In this document: positions 41,197 through 48,848 of the stretch, in pieces
Layout: every line of letters starts with the position of its first letter
Position numbering within the stretch: the stretch's first letter is position 1
NCBI RefSeq assembly: GCF_015356825.1
Contig: NZ_JAACYW010000057.1
Location: 1 to 49,996, forward strand
Origin: Catenulispora rubra
GTDB lineage: Bacteria > Actinomycetota > Actinomycetes > Streptomycetales > Catenulisporaceae
Length of the DNA stretch: 49,996 bases
Reading direction: 5' to 3'
Made by a program: the position numbers and the translations under genes
Notes under the pieces: generated by a model
The model's input: only the letters and a program-made list of their open reading frames with translations
Databases searched by the model: none
Told to the model about the DNA's origin: nothing

Positions 41197-41747
41197 GTCC
41201 TGGGCTCCGGGCTCGCGGTGTCGGGCTTGGCGATCGCCGGGAGTACCCGGCGCAGCGTCTTCATGGCTTGCTGCGCATCGGCGGCGGTCAGGTCGGAGGG
41301 CACCACCAGCTCGGCGGTCCTGCCGTGGGGCAGATGGATCCTCAGGTGCGCGGCGGCATCCGAGGTGATGGTGGCGGCCCGCGGCGGCAGGCGCGGGTGC
41401 CGGGGCAGGTCGGGGTTCCACTGATGCGGGTCGGCGTGCCAGTCCAGGAACAGGCCGAGCGCGCGGCGGAAGGTGGAGGCGTAGATACCGATCGTGTTCT
41501 TCGCCAGGTCGTGCTCGCGGGCGCTGGTGAAGGCGTCGATCGCCGCCTCGGGGTCCAGGCCGGCCACCTCCAGGTGCCGCCAGTCGGGCCGGTCGCCCAT
41601 GACGCGCAGGCACGCGGTCTTGTAGGCGCTGCCGGTGCGGGCGGCGACTTGTCCGGTGTCCAGGGCCCAGTCCCAGAAGGCGAGCAGGTCGCCAGCGCTG
41701 GTGCCGGAAGGCGGGCTAGTAGCGGATTGGCTGTTAAGGGTGCTCAT
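41193..41747 (-). CDS. SAM-like core-binding domain protein lacking recombinase catalytic domain
   Basis: A 184-aa protein. Residues about 20-112 (LLAFWDWALDTGQVAARTGS, AYKTACLRVMGD, then LAKNTIGIYASTFRRALGLF and LDWHADPHQW) match the SAM-like N-terminal core-binding domain of tyrosine recombinases. The following domain (about 130-170, HLRIHLPHGRTAELVVPSDL then TAADAQQAMKTLRRVLP) is unlike the R-H-R-Y catalytic fold and contains none of its residues. It could be a DNA-binding or architectural factor derived from an integrase. It overlaps the next gene by 4 bases. Confidence 0.75.
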   Translation of the reverse strand: MSTLNSQSATSPPSGTSAGDLLAFWDWALDTGQVAARTGSAYKTACLRVMGDRPDWRHLEVAGLDPEAAIDAFTSAREHDLAKNTIGIYASTFRRALGLFLDWHADPHQWNPDLPRHPRLPPRAATITSDAAAHLRIHLPHGRTAELVVPSDLTAADAQQAMKTLRRVLPAIAKPDTASPEPRT

Positions 41748-41777
41748 GGCGGACTCCAGGCTGTCGGGGTGACGGGG

Positions 41778-42134
41778 TTATCGGGTGGCGGCGGTGATGG
41801 CGGACACGTCCCCGGCCATGGCCAGGGCGGTCGGGTCGGCACGCAGGTCGGTCCAGGCGCGTCCGGGGGTGTGGGCGGGCCAGTCCGGGGCGCCGTTGAA
41901 GGTGTTGCTGGGGCCTTCGACGACGGCGGCGTCGGGGTTGGCGATCGGCGCTCCGGTGTCCCAGTGGGTGTCCAGGTCGTACAGGCGCACGTGGTGGTGA
42001 AGGGCGATGCCGCGCGCGGCCTCGAGGTCTTTCGCGTGCAGCACGTAGGTCCAGGGCGCCACCGGCGTGAGGCGTGCAGGTTCGTAGACGGTGACGGTGA
42101 ACGTACCCAGCAGTGGGTGGTCCGGCGTGGTCAT
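41778..42134 (-). CDS. 118-aa hypothetical protein
   Basis: Begins MTTPDHPLLGTFTVTVYEPA at 42134. A strand pair and YVLHAKDLEAARGIALHHHV follow, then an acidic/aromatic stretch and RAWTDLRADPTALAMAGD. The order of strand, loop and helix is that of a small alpha/beta protein. The gap of 30 bases to the next gene is short. Function unknown. Confidence 0.7.
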   Translation of the reverse strand: MTTPDHPLLGTFTVTVYEPARLTPVAPWTYVLHAKDLEAARGIALHHHVRLYDLDTHWDTGAPIANPDAAVVEGPSNTFNGAPDWPAHTPGRAWTDLRADPTALAMAGDVSAITAATR

Positions 42135-42216
42135 GAGGTCCTCCAGGGTTCGTGGATAGGGTTCGGGTCGAGGTCGGCGGTGCGGTGCCCTAATGAGGGC
42201 CGGGGCGGTGCGAGGA

Positions 42217-42897
42217 TCAGGCGGTGGCGATGGCGGCGATGATCGCGGGCGGGGTGTGTTCGGAGGCGTGGACGTCTTCGATCCAGCGGGTGCTGGCGGA
42301 GTCCGGGTGGGGTCGGGAGATGACCCAGAGGGCTTCCTCGTGGCGGCACGGCGGCAGGTACTGCAGCTCGCGCATCGCGTCTGCGCTGGCCCAGGTGCGT
42401 TCGATCAGGTGCTCGCCGTCCTCGGAGCGTGCCTCACGGCTGACCGCCCACCCGGCTGTCTCCGGCGCCGAGGGGATGGCCACAGACTCGGCAGCTTTGG
42501 CCGCGGCCAGGATGATCGGGGCAGGCAGGTCGGCCAGGGTGACTCTCCAGCGTCCGGCGTGTGGGCTGCGGTTGACGCTGGCTCCGGGGTTGATCCAGAA
42601 CAGGGTGCTGGCCATGCCGAGTTCGGGGTGCGACCTGATCTCCAGGCCGAGCAGGCCGGCGGGATCGTTGAGGACGGTGAGCTTGAGTTCGGGTTGCATC
42701 GGCGAGGCGCCTTCGAATACCGCGGTCCATCCGGCCGCGAGGAGTTCGGCGCGCAGCGCTTGCGCGGCTTCGGCGGGGGTCGGGGTCATCGTGAGGGCTT
42801 TCTGTTCGGGACGGGGCGCATCTGGCTCTCGGGCGGCGCGGGTCGGGTTTTGGGGGCTGGTGGACGGATTGCCGGTGGTGGTGTGGCGGGCGGTCAT
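42217..42897 (-). CDS. DUF317-like hypothetical protein, paralogue of the 45.2-kb gene
   Basis: ATG at 42897, overlapping the upstream stop (ATGA); an internal ATG at 42789 with a weaker site is an alternative. The body has LRAELLAAGWTAVFEGA, LKLTVLNDPAGLLGLEIRSH and RWRVTLADLPAPIILAAAKA; the end is LIERTWASADAMRELQYLPP and HASEHTPPAIIAAIATA. The terminal H-TPPA-I/V-I-A pattern and the preceding L-ER-x-W also occur in the gene at 45219-45890. The W-x-V/I...P-x-x-I/V-x-A signature resembles DUF317 proteins common on Streptomyces elements. The role is unknown. Confidence 0.72.
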   Translation of the reverse strand: MTARHTTTGNPSTSPQNPTRAAREPDAPRPEQKALTMTPTPAEAAQALRAELLAAGWTAVFEGASPMQPELKLTVLNDPAGLLGLEIRSHPELGMASTLFWINPGASVNRSPHAGRWRVTLADLPAPIILAAAKAAESVAIPSAPETAGWAVSREARSEDGEHLIERTWASADAMRELQYLPPCRHEEALWVISRPHPDSASTRWIEDVHASEHTPPAIIAAIATA

Positions 42898-43076
42898 GGC
42901 TTGGCGTCCTGGTCACCCCGGCGGGCGGCCCGCAGCAGGCCGATCGCGTCACATACGGTCGGTTCGGGCGTGCCGTAGTACCGGGCCATGGCCCGCACCG
43001 TTGTTAGCTGGCCCCAGATGCAGGAGACGGAGACCAACTCGGCGCCGCAGGCACCAAGGAAGATCAGGTGGAGCAT
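42894..43076 (-). CDS. 60-aa hypothetical protein
   Basis: Chosen start at the ATG at 43076, preceded by GAAAG; the frame is open to 43133. It has a hydrophobic N-terminus (MLHLIFLGACGAELVSVSCI) followed by GQLTTVRAMARYYGTPEPTV. Small enough that chance is possible, but both ends fit the overlapping operon. Confidence 0.5.
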   Translation of the reverse strand: MLHLIFLGACGAELVSVSCIWGQLTTVRAMARYYGTPEPTVCDAIGLLRAARRGDQDAKP

Positions 43077-43102
43077 CGGTTCGTTCTTTCGGTCGCGGCG
43101 GG

Positions 43103-43426
43103 TCAGGCGGTGGGTATGCGCCGGTTTCGGCAAGCGCGGCGCATGAGCTCGTCGGCCAGCTTCACCAGCTCGTCCTCAGTGGGCGTGGGCTTGCGGTCGT
43201 GTGCGAAGGGCTCGGCGTGGAAGTCCTCCGGTGGCGTCTCGCAGATCTCGGTCCAGGTCATGTTCGGGGTGAGGACTTCGGCGACGGCGTAGGACTGTTG
43301 CCGGTAGGAGTCGTGGGCGACGCGCGCTCGGATCGTGTGGTCGCCGCAGTGCCAGACGCGGGTGATACGCGGGCCCTTGTTAGTGGTGCGGCCGATCGTG
43401 GTCTCGAGTTCGGTGATGACGTTCAT
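43103..43426 (-). CDS. 107-aa hypothetical protein
   Basis: ATG at 43426. It contains ITRVWHCGDHTIRARVAHDS, YRQQSYAVAEVLTPNMTWTE and a charged C-terminal helix (EDELVKLADELMRRACRNRR). Strand-rich start and helical end. Function unknown; codon use is consistent with coding. Confidence 0.7.
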   Translation of the reverse strand: MNVITELETTIGRTTNKGPRITRVWHCGDHTIRARVAHDSYRQQSYAVAEVLTPNMTWTEICETPPEDFHAEPFAHDRKPTPTEDELVKLADELMRRACRNRRIPTA

Positions 43427-43499
43427 GGGTTGTGGTTCCTTCCGTGTGCTCGGGGCGGTGCAGCGTCGGGTTGGGCTGCCCGTGAGGACCGGGGGCGGT

Positions 43500-43667
43500 C
43501 TATCCGGTGTATTCGCAGTCGAATGCCGTCTTGGGGCCGTGAAGCTGCTGCCAGTTCGCGCGCGCCCGGGTGTCGATGTCGGTGGCCTCGTCGGGCACCT
43601 CGACCACGTCGCTGGCGTAGAACTCGGCCCAGTAGACGGTGATGCGGCGATTGGCCTCGGCGGTCAC
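43500..43667 (-). CDS. 55-aa hypothetical protein
   Basis: GTG at 43667 in a GTGA overlap with the preceding stop. It reads TAEANRRITVYWAEFYASDV, then VEVPDEATDIDTRARANWQQ and LHGPKTAFDCEYTG. This resembles small DUF-type strand-helix proteins. Function unknown. Confidence 0.6.
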   Translation of the reverse strand: MTAEANRRITVYWAEFYASDVVEVPDEATDIDTRARANWQQLHGPKTAFDCEYTG

Positions 43668-44014
43668 GACGTCGCCTCCGGTGCCGGGGCCGCAGCGGTG
43701 TGGGCGGCGGTCCATTCGGCCAGCGCCGCCTGCCAGTCGGCCAGGTCGGGCCCGGTGCGCATGTCGTTCCAGCCGCAGCCGTCAGCGCCCCAACCCGGTA
43801 GGCCCTCGTACGCCTCGGGGATGGTCACGTTCAGGTCGGCGGCGGTCGGGAGGTGCTCGCCGCGGTCCCACCAGCCGGGCTGGTTGCGCACGATGAAGTA
43901 GGCCAGGGCCTGCTGCTTGGCGTCGTCCAAGGACTCGGCGTCCAGGACCCAGAACCAGGGCTTGACGCCTTCTTCCCGGCGGTTGTCGATGGTGGCGATC
44001 GTGTAAGTGGGCAT
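43664..44014 (-). CDS. 116-aa hypothetical protein
   Basis: ATG at 44014 (MPTYTIATIDNRREEGVKPW). It continues FWVLDAESLDDAKQQALAYF, IPEAYEGLPGWGADGCGWND and DLADWQAALAEWTAAH, then an Ala-rich tail. The V-x-A-x-S-x-DDA-x-x-QALAYF part looks like the regular strand-helix unit of adaptor proteins. It overlaps the next gene by 4 bases. Function unknown. Confidence 0.7.
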   Translation of the reverse strand: MPTYTIATIDNRREEGVKPWFWVLDAESLDDAKQQALAYFIVRNQPGWWDRGEHLPTAADLNVTIPEAYEGLPGWGADGCGWNDMRTGPDLADWQAALAEWTAAHTAAAPAPEATS

Positions 44015-44022
44015 GGTATGGG

Positions 44023-44211
44023 TCACTGGTCCTCGGAGGCGAAGGCGTCTTCGTCGTGGCGGAAGACGGCCGGGTCGATGTCGACGGCGTGGTGGTCCTT
44101 GTAGAACCGCAGGGTGCAGGTCACGTGCTCGGCCAGGTGCTCGGTGGCGGCGTCGGCACTGTCGGCGGGAAACAGGCCGATCACGCTGACGCGCACGTTG
44201 TAGGCGGTCAG
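44023..44211 (-). CDS. Small hypothetical protein, possibly CTG or GTG start
   Basis: A clear coding frame TAYNVRVSVIGLFPADSADA, then ATEHLAEHVTCTLRFYKDHH and AVDIDPAVFRHDEDAF ends at 44023. No ATG precedes it. A CTG at 44211 would make a CTGA overlap with the upstream stop, mirroring the ATGA/GTGA overlaps of its neighbours; a GTG at 44196 is the alternative start. The short strand-helix-strand pattern looks real. Confidence 0.5.
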   Translation of the reverse strand: MTAYNVRVSVIGLFPADSADAATEHLAEHVTCTLRFYKDHHAVDIDPAVFRHDEDAFASEDQ

Positions 44212-44795
44212 GAGTCGGCTCCCGGCGTAGCGGCCGGAACGGTCCTCGCCTCGGCGTCGTCGTCAGGGCGGGGGCTGGCACTGGTGAGCGCCGCCAGGAA
44301 GGCGGCGATCGCCTCGGCCGGGACGCGGCCGTCGAAGTGGGCTGCGAAGGAGTTCTGCGGATGGTACGGATCGGGGTCCCGGTAGGTGATCCGCCACAGT
44401 GGCGCGATGTAGGGTGCGTCGGCTTCGGGCCCGAACTCGACCGACAGCTGCCGGTCGGGACTGACGTCGGTGTGGTTGTCACCGGAGGCGTCGGTGTAGC
44501 GGGTCCAGCCCGGGGCCTGGGTCAGGTCCAGGACCGCGTCGTACCCGTTGCATCCGGCCCGGTACAGCGGGCTCGCCGGTTCCGGCTCGGGACGGGGTTC
44601 TACCAGCGGTGCCTTGGCGGCGTAATCAGCCATTGATGCCTCGGTGAGCCAGACCTCTTCGCCGGCCTCGCCGACGCGGTAATCGATCCCGAACTCCCAG
44701 TCCAGGGCTTTGAGGTGTTCGCGGGCCTGGGCCTCGGTGTCGGCGCAGGTGCGGGCGGTGGTGTTCAGCTGGATATCGAAGGCGTACTCGTGCAT
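44208..44795 (-). CDS. DUF317-like hypothetical protein
   Basis: A 195-aa protein. The N-terminal part reads HEYAFDIQLNTTARTCADTE with a helix carrying AQAREHLKALDWEF. The C-terminal half has SPDRQLSVEFGPEADAPYIA, PLWRITYRDPDPYHPQ and SFAAHFDGRVPAEAIAAFLA, the strand-W-R-I and P-A-E-x-I-A-A-F/L pattern I associate with DUF317. DUF317 proteins sit beside transfer and plasmid genes in streptomycetes, but their role is unknown. The stop touches the next small gene. Confidence 0.75.
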   Translation of the reverse strand: MHEYAFDIQLNTTARTCADTEAQAREHLKALDWEFGIDYRVGEAGEEVWLTEASMADYAAKAPLVEPRPEPEPASPLYRAGCNGYDAVLDLTQAPGWTRYTDASGDNHTDVSPDRQLSVEFGPEADAPYIAPLWRITYRDPDPYHPQNSFAAHFDGRVPAEAIAAFLAALTSASPRPDDDAEARTVPAATPGADS

Positions 44796-44824
44796 GTCGG
44801 TGTCCTGATAATCGAGTGCGGGGG

Positions 44825-45238
44825 TCAGGGAGCGGGCGGCAGCGCGGCGGCCAGGTCGGCGAGGCTGGTTCCGTCGTCGGTTCTGAAGTTCTTCCAGCCT
44901 TTGTCGGGGTGTCCGGCCAGGTGGGTCGCGGCGATGTCCGGGCCGATGTGTGCGGTGCCGTCCTCCAGGACCAGGAAGCCCAGCGCGGTCACGGTGGCGA
45001 CGTGGGTCCGGCGGAGCCTGGGCCGGTGCCAGGTCACCGCTTGCCCCGCGTGAAGGAGGCCGCCCCGGATCAGAGGTCCAAGCTGGCCGGGCACGTCGTT
45101 GGCCTCGCCGATACGCACGTCGGACTCCGGTAGGCCCAGCACCCGGCGCAGCACGTCGTTCAGGGTTTCGTGCCAGGAGTCGCGTGCGTACCTACCGAGG
45201 GCGTCGAACACCGCTTCGTCAATGAAGATCTTGCGCAT
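44825..45238 (-). CDS. SeqA-N-like plus RAMA domain protein
   Basis: A 137-aa protein from the ATG at 45238 (GGTGAG upstream; an in-frame GTG at 45250 is possible). Residues about 1-36 (MRKIFIDEAVFDALGRYARD, then ETLNDVLRRVLGL) look like the ribbon-helix-helix N-terminal domain of SeqA-like proteins. Residues about 53-130 (GPLIRGGLLHAGQAVTW, then THVATVTALGFLVLEDGT, DIAATHLAGHPDKGWKNFRT) follow the RAMA domain pattern (restriction-enzyme adenine-methylase associated), with the G-x-x-W-x-x-F/W-R core. RAMA domains are proposed to read modified DNA. A role as a DNA-modification reader in the cassette is inferred. Confidence 0.75.
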   Translation of the reverse strand: MRKIFIDEAVFDALGRYARDSWHETLNDVLRRVLGLPESDVRIGEANDVPGQLGPLIRGGLLHAGQAVTWHRPRLRRTHVATVTALGFLVLEDGTAHIGPDIAATHLAGHPDKGWKNFRTDDGTSLADLAAALPPAP

Positions 45239-45890
45239 GACCGGGCTCACCCCCCCCGCTCACGGCCGAGGAGGCGGTCGGGGCGCCGTGCTCGGCGTGC
45301 TCGTCGGGCACGTCGGGCACGTCGGTGAGAGCGAGGGCGATGATGACGGCGGGGGGCGTGTGCTGGCTGATCTGGGTTGCTTCAGATCCTTCACGGCCCA
45401 CGTCCCATCCGCCTTCGTCGTGCCGGTCGGCCGGGAACCAGCGCACGAAGCGTCGGCGGTCTGGTGACTGCCATTCACGCTCCAGCAGGCGGCCCCGCTC
45501 GGTGACATCGGGGCGCCGAGCCCAACGGTGCAAGACCAGGGCGGTGTTCACCGCGGCGCCTGTGTGAGCCGCCCGGGTCGGGGCGGCGGCAGCCTTCACA
45601 GCGGCCACCGCCACGGTCAGCGGGACGTAGTGCAGGTCCACCATCCAGCCGGGTACGGGAGCCAGTTCGGTGCGTATGGCCTCGGCGGACAGGTGGGCGG
45701 TCAGGTGGCCGTCGGGGAACACGGCGGCGTCCAGGCTCAAGCGTCCGTCGGGGCTGGCCAGCTCGTGGATACGGCTGCGCCACTGCGGCTCGGAGCGGAT
45801 CGGGCCGGTGTAGCTCCAACCGTTCTCCAGCAGCGCCTGGATCAGCGCTGTCGCCTCAGTGGTGGTGTCAGGTGCGGTGTCGGTGCTCAC
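45219..45890 (-). CDS. DUF317-like hypothetical protein, paralogue of the 42.2-kb gene
   Basis: A 223-aa protein starting at 45890. LIQALLENGWSYTGPIRSEP opens the domain, then SLDAAVFPDGHLTAHLSAEA, PVPGWMVDLHYVPLTVAVAA and RLLEREWQSPDRRRFVRWFP. It ends SQHTPPAVIIALALTDV, the same final pattern as the gene at 42217-42897. The two would have arisen by duplication. Function unknown. The stop overlaps the start of the RAMA-domain gene. Confidence 0.75.
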   Translation of the reverse strand: MSTDTAPDTTTEATALIQALLENGWSYTGPIRSEPQWRSRIHELASPDGRLSLDAAVFPDGHLTAHLSAEAIRTELAPVPGWMVDLHYVPLTVAVAAVKAAAAPTRAAHTGAAVNTALVLHRWARRPDVTERGRLLEREWQSPDRRRFVRWFPADRHDEGGWDVGREGSEATQISQHTPPAVIIALALTDVPDVPDEHAEHGAPTASSAVSGGGEPGHAQDLH

Positions 45891-45937
45891 GATTTTCGGT
45901 CCTTGCGCTGTCAGATGGAGGCGGTGGGTGGGTCGGG

Positions 45938-46846
45938 TCAGTCGGACTCGGTGGTGGCGTGCGGGCAGTCGGGGCGGTGGCCTGGGTCGGCGCGGAACTC
46001 GTGGACCGGTTCGTCAGGCCGGAAGCCGCCGATCACGTCGCCGAGGTCGGCCAGGTGCCGCAGCCGGATCTGTGGGACTTGCTGCCTGCAGTCCGGGCAG
46101 GGGGCCAGGATCATCAGCTGCTTGGGGTCGTTGAAGGCGGCGGTGAACTCGTGGGTGGAGCCGTTGACGGTGAGGGCGGGCCAGGGCCAGGCGCCGTAGG
46201 CGCGGGTGCGGTCAGCGGTGACGGCGACGTGGTCGCGGGCGACGCCGAGGACCTGGGCCAAGGCGGTAGCGCTGGCCTCGGCACGCTCGGCCCAGTGCGG
46301 GTCGCGCCAGGTAGCCGGTTCGGCGGTGTCGTCGCGGCGCTGCTCGGCGGAGGCCAGGGCCCGCACGGTGAGCGAGTCGAAGGAGTTCATGATCGGCGTT
46401 CTGCTTTCTTGCTGGGCTGATATTCGGCGCTGGCGTGAACGTCCGGGCGGCGAGATCAGCCGGTGGCGGCGTAAACGTCCCCACTGAGCGGTGAAATGAG
46501 CCAGCGTGCTGATATAGGCGATGACCTCAGCGAGCATGGCGGCGGTGTCATCGCCATCGGTCGGCCTGTCGCCGAGCGGGTAGACGGTGGCCGGTTCGTC
46601 CTCGCCCGGGTAGCCGTCCCAGGCGGGATAGCACAAGGCCAGCCATGGCGCTCGCGGGCCATCGGTGAGCGGCAGGCGCGCGTCGTTGTCGCTGATCAAG
46701 ATGGCGGAGCCGTTGCTCAATTCGATGGCGATGGCGGCGCAGCCTCCGGCCAGGTACTCGATGCTCGGCTCAACCCCGGCGTCGGTCAGGGCCTCGAGAA
46801 TGTCGCGGCAGGCGGTTGCGGCGGCGGCGAAGGTGAAGTCGTTCAC
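45938..46846 (-). CDS. 302-aa open frame joining two protein units
   Basis: GTG at 46846 (GAGAAG upstream). Residues about 1-121 (CRDILEALTDAGVEPSIEYL then AAMLAEVIAYISTLAHFTAQ) form one globular unit. Residues 153-302, from an internal ATG at 46390, form another: NSFDSLTVRALASAEQRRDD, VNGSTHEFTAAFNDPKQLMI and a C-x-x-C motif CPDCRQQVPQIRLRH ending HRPDCPH, which may bind zinc. The stretch between them (about 122-152, Arg-rich) looks like untranslated spacer read through because no stop occurs. Possibly two genes that fused; translation could also start at 46390. Confidence 0.65.
   Translation of the reverse strand: MNDFTFAAAATACRDILEALTDAGVEPSIEYLAGGCAAIAIELSNGSAILISDNDARLPLTDGPRAPWLALCYPAWDGYPGEDEPATVYPLGDRPTDGDDTAAMLAEVIAYISTLAHFTAQWGRLRRHRLISPPGRSRQRRISAQQESRTPIMNSFDSLTVRALASAEQRRDDTAEPATWRDPHWAERAEASATALAQVLGVARDHVAVTADRTRAYGAWPWPALTVNGSTHEFTAAFNDPKQLMILAPCPDCRQQVPQIRLRHLADLGDVIGGFRPDEPVHEFRADPGHRPDCPHATTESD
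46425..46480. repeat. Imperfect 20-bp direct repeat in the fused linker
   Basis: CGGCGCTGGCGTGAACGTCC (46425-46444) and CGGTGGCGGCGTAAACGTCC (46461-46480) agree at 16 of 20 positions. They lie exactly in the Arg-rich linker that joins the two units of the 302-aa frame, consistent with a small duplication in an old intergenic region. Confidence 0.5.
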
Positions 46847-46946
46847 GGCGTTGGCTTCTCGCTTTCTTCGGTGGCTCGGTGTGGCGCAGCGGGTGGTAAC
46901 GGGCGTGGTCGAGCTTTAGGGCGGGGCGTGCCGCCCGGCACTCGGG

Positions 46947-48770
46947 CTAGCGGGTGGTGGCGATCGCGGCGGTGGCGGCCTTGCTGATCGCGGCGACCGC
47001 CTCCGCGGGGTCGGTAAGGTTGAGCACGGTGGCTCCGGGCAGGGGTGTGGAGCGGTTGTCGAAGGTCAGCCAGAGCACCGCGCAGCCGGCCTCGAGCAGG
47101 GCTTTGATGCGTGCGGCCGCCGGGGCGGCCTCGCGCAGGCCGTACTGTCCGTCGGAGGCGATCACCAGCAGGCGTCCGGCTCCGGGGCGGTCCAGGTCTA
47201 GGCCGCGGTTCAGGGCGTCGATGGTGTCGTCCAGGCGGTGTCCGGCCCTTGTGGCCTGGAACTCGGTGACGTGGACCGGGGCGCGTCCCGGGTAGGTGAT
47301 CGCGGTCAGCGCGTTGTTGTAGGAGACGGTCGCGGACTTGGAGTCCGGGTCGGTCATGGCGGCGGCTTTGGCCAGGATCCAGGCGGCCGAGGCGATCGGG
47401 GCGGTGGCGTCGCTCATGGAGGCGGAGACGTCGACCGCGACCCCGACTCGCAGCGGCGGCATCGGCGCGTGACGGCGGCGCGTAATGCTCCACGGCTCGG
47501 CGGTCGGAACCGCTCCGGCGGCGCGCTGCGCGTCCCGTACCAGGGCTCCGCGCATGTTGAGGCGTCCGGGCGGGGAGGCGGAAGTCATCTTGGTCTCCTG
47601 GCGCTCACGGTAGGCGGCTTGGCGCAGCTGACGCGCCAGGCGCGCGGCGGCGGACCTCTCCTCGGCCGTCGGCAACCGGCTCCCGGTCACGTGCGACGTC
47701 TCGGCCTTGCCGCGCTTGGCGAACACCTTGTCCGCGCTCGCGCGGGCCTTGACCCGGTCGGGGCCGGGCTCGGTACTCATCGCCTCGCGAACCGTGCTGG
47801 TGAACCGGTCGAAGTAGTCGGCGAACGCCTGGTCGGCCTCACGCCGGTCCTCGGCCGCCTCGGCGGCAGCGATCAGACCGCCGACCTTTTCGATCGCGCC
47901 GCTCAGCGCCCCGACGGTGCCTACCGGTTCCAGCTCTCCGGGTTCGGGTTCCGCGCCCTGTGGGTCGACACCCAGAACCTGGCACCACTCGACTCCCAAC
48001 TCGAGTATCGCCTTCGCGTCGAGGTCGGCGACCCGCCGGGCCTTCCGCCAGATCTGGGTCAGGGCCTTGAGCCGGTCCCGTCCGAGGATCTTGGTGACGG
48101 CTTTCCGAAGCGGCTGGATCTCGGGGGTTTCCAAGATCTTGGCGTCGCGCCGGGCGATGATCAGCCCGGCGGCGCGGGCAGCGATCCAGGCGTCGTCGGG
48201 GCACTGGGCGTCGAAGCCGTCGGCCATGACCAGGTCGGTTGCGCAGGCCCGCAGGTAGCGGCGGTGCTCGCGGCCACGCTTGCGACGCAGGTGTCGGGCC
48301 TCGGCGCGGGTCTCCTCCAGGATCACGGCGGCGGCCTCGGCGGCGCTGCCGACCATCTCCTGCGGGGTGCGCCACTTCGAGTGGTTGGCGTGTGCGCCCT
48401 CGTGGACCAGGGCTCCCCAAGCCGGGCGGTAGTACCGCTCGTCACCGACGTAACGGGGGGTGATGTAGACCGGGTCCAGGCCCTTGAACGTCGCGGCGTC
48501 CAGCTCAACCTCGACCGTGTCCGGGAAGTACGCGGCTTTCGCGCCAGAGCGGGTTCCGGGCTGGCAGGTCACCGTCACCCCGCGCCGCCCGATGATCTCC
48601 GGGAACCGCTCCGTGAGTTCCTGGGAGATCCGCCGCCATTCCTCGGCCGCAGCCTGGACCGAGGCGCTGGGCTCGGGCTGGGCACCGCCGTCGTCCGCCC
48701 AGCGCTGGGCGGCGTACTCGGTCTCGGTGATCGGCGGGGTGCCGTGATGGACGTGGCGGTGCGCGGGCAT
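46947..48770 (-). CDS. VWA-domain protein with N-terminal HExxH metallopeptidase-like motif
   Basis: A 607-aa protein. Residues about 40-190 hold a metallopeptidase-like segment with LVHEGAHANHSKW (HExxH at 123-127) and a following Glu-rich helix (AAAVILEETRAEARHLRRKR). A central helical region (about 200-400) follows. A von Willebrand factor A domain (about 438-600) carries the MIDAS motif DVSASMS near 445 and LLVIASDGQ. MoxR ATPases and VWA proteins commonly form a two-part chaperone machine; here the MoxR gene is 78 bases upstream. The HExxH next to VWA is reminiscent of metallopeptidase-VWA proteins that work with MoxR, and the whole may remodel or cleave a substrate. Substrate unknown. 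Confidence 0.88.
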   Translation of the reverse strand: MPAHRHVHHGTPPITETEYAAQRWADDGGAQPEPSASVQAAAEEWRRISQELTERFPEIIGRRGVTVTCQPGTRSGAKAAYFPDTVEVELDAATFKGLDPVYITPRYVGDERYYRPAWGALVHEGAHANHSKWRTPQEMVGSAAEAAAVILEETRAEARHLRRKRGREHRRYLRACATDLVMADGFDAQCPDDAWIAARAAGLIIARRDAKILETPEIQPLRKAVTKILGRDRLKALTQIWRKARRVADLDAKAILELGVEWCQVLGVDPQGAEPEPGELEPVGTVGALSGAIEKVGGLIAAAEAAEDRREADQAFADYFDRFTSTVREAMSTEPGPDRVKARASADKVFAKRGKAETSHVTGSRLPTAEERSAAARLARQLRQAAYRERQETKMTSASPPGRLNMRGALVRDAQRAAGAVPTAEPWSITRRRHAPMPPLRVGVAVDVSASMSDATAPIASAAWILAKAAAMTDPDSKSATVSYNNALTAITYPGRAPVHVTEFQATRAGHRLDDTIDALNRGLDLDRPGAGRLLVIASDGQYGLREAAPAAARIKALLEAGCAVLWLTFDNRSTPLPGATVLNLTDPAEAVAAISKAATAAIATTR

Positions 48771-48848
48771 GACGGATCGTCGCTTCCGTGAGAAGGTTCG
48801 TGTGGGGTCGGCCGTCGGCCGGAGGGTGCGCGCGTCGCGCGCGGCCGG

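Noticed and set aside
47238..48791. 517-aa plus-strand frame
   Set aside because: Antisense to the VWA protein, which has HExxH and MIDAS motifs on the minus strand.
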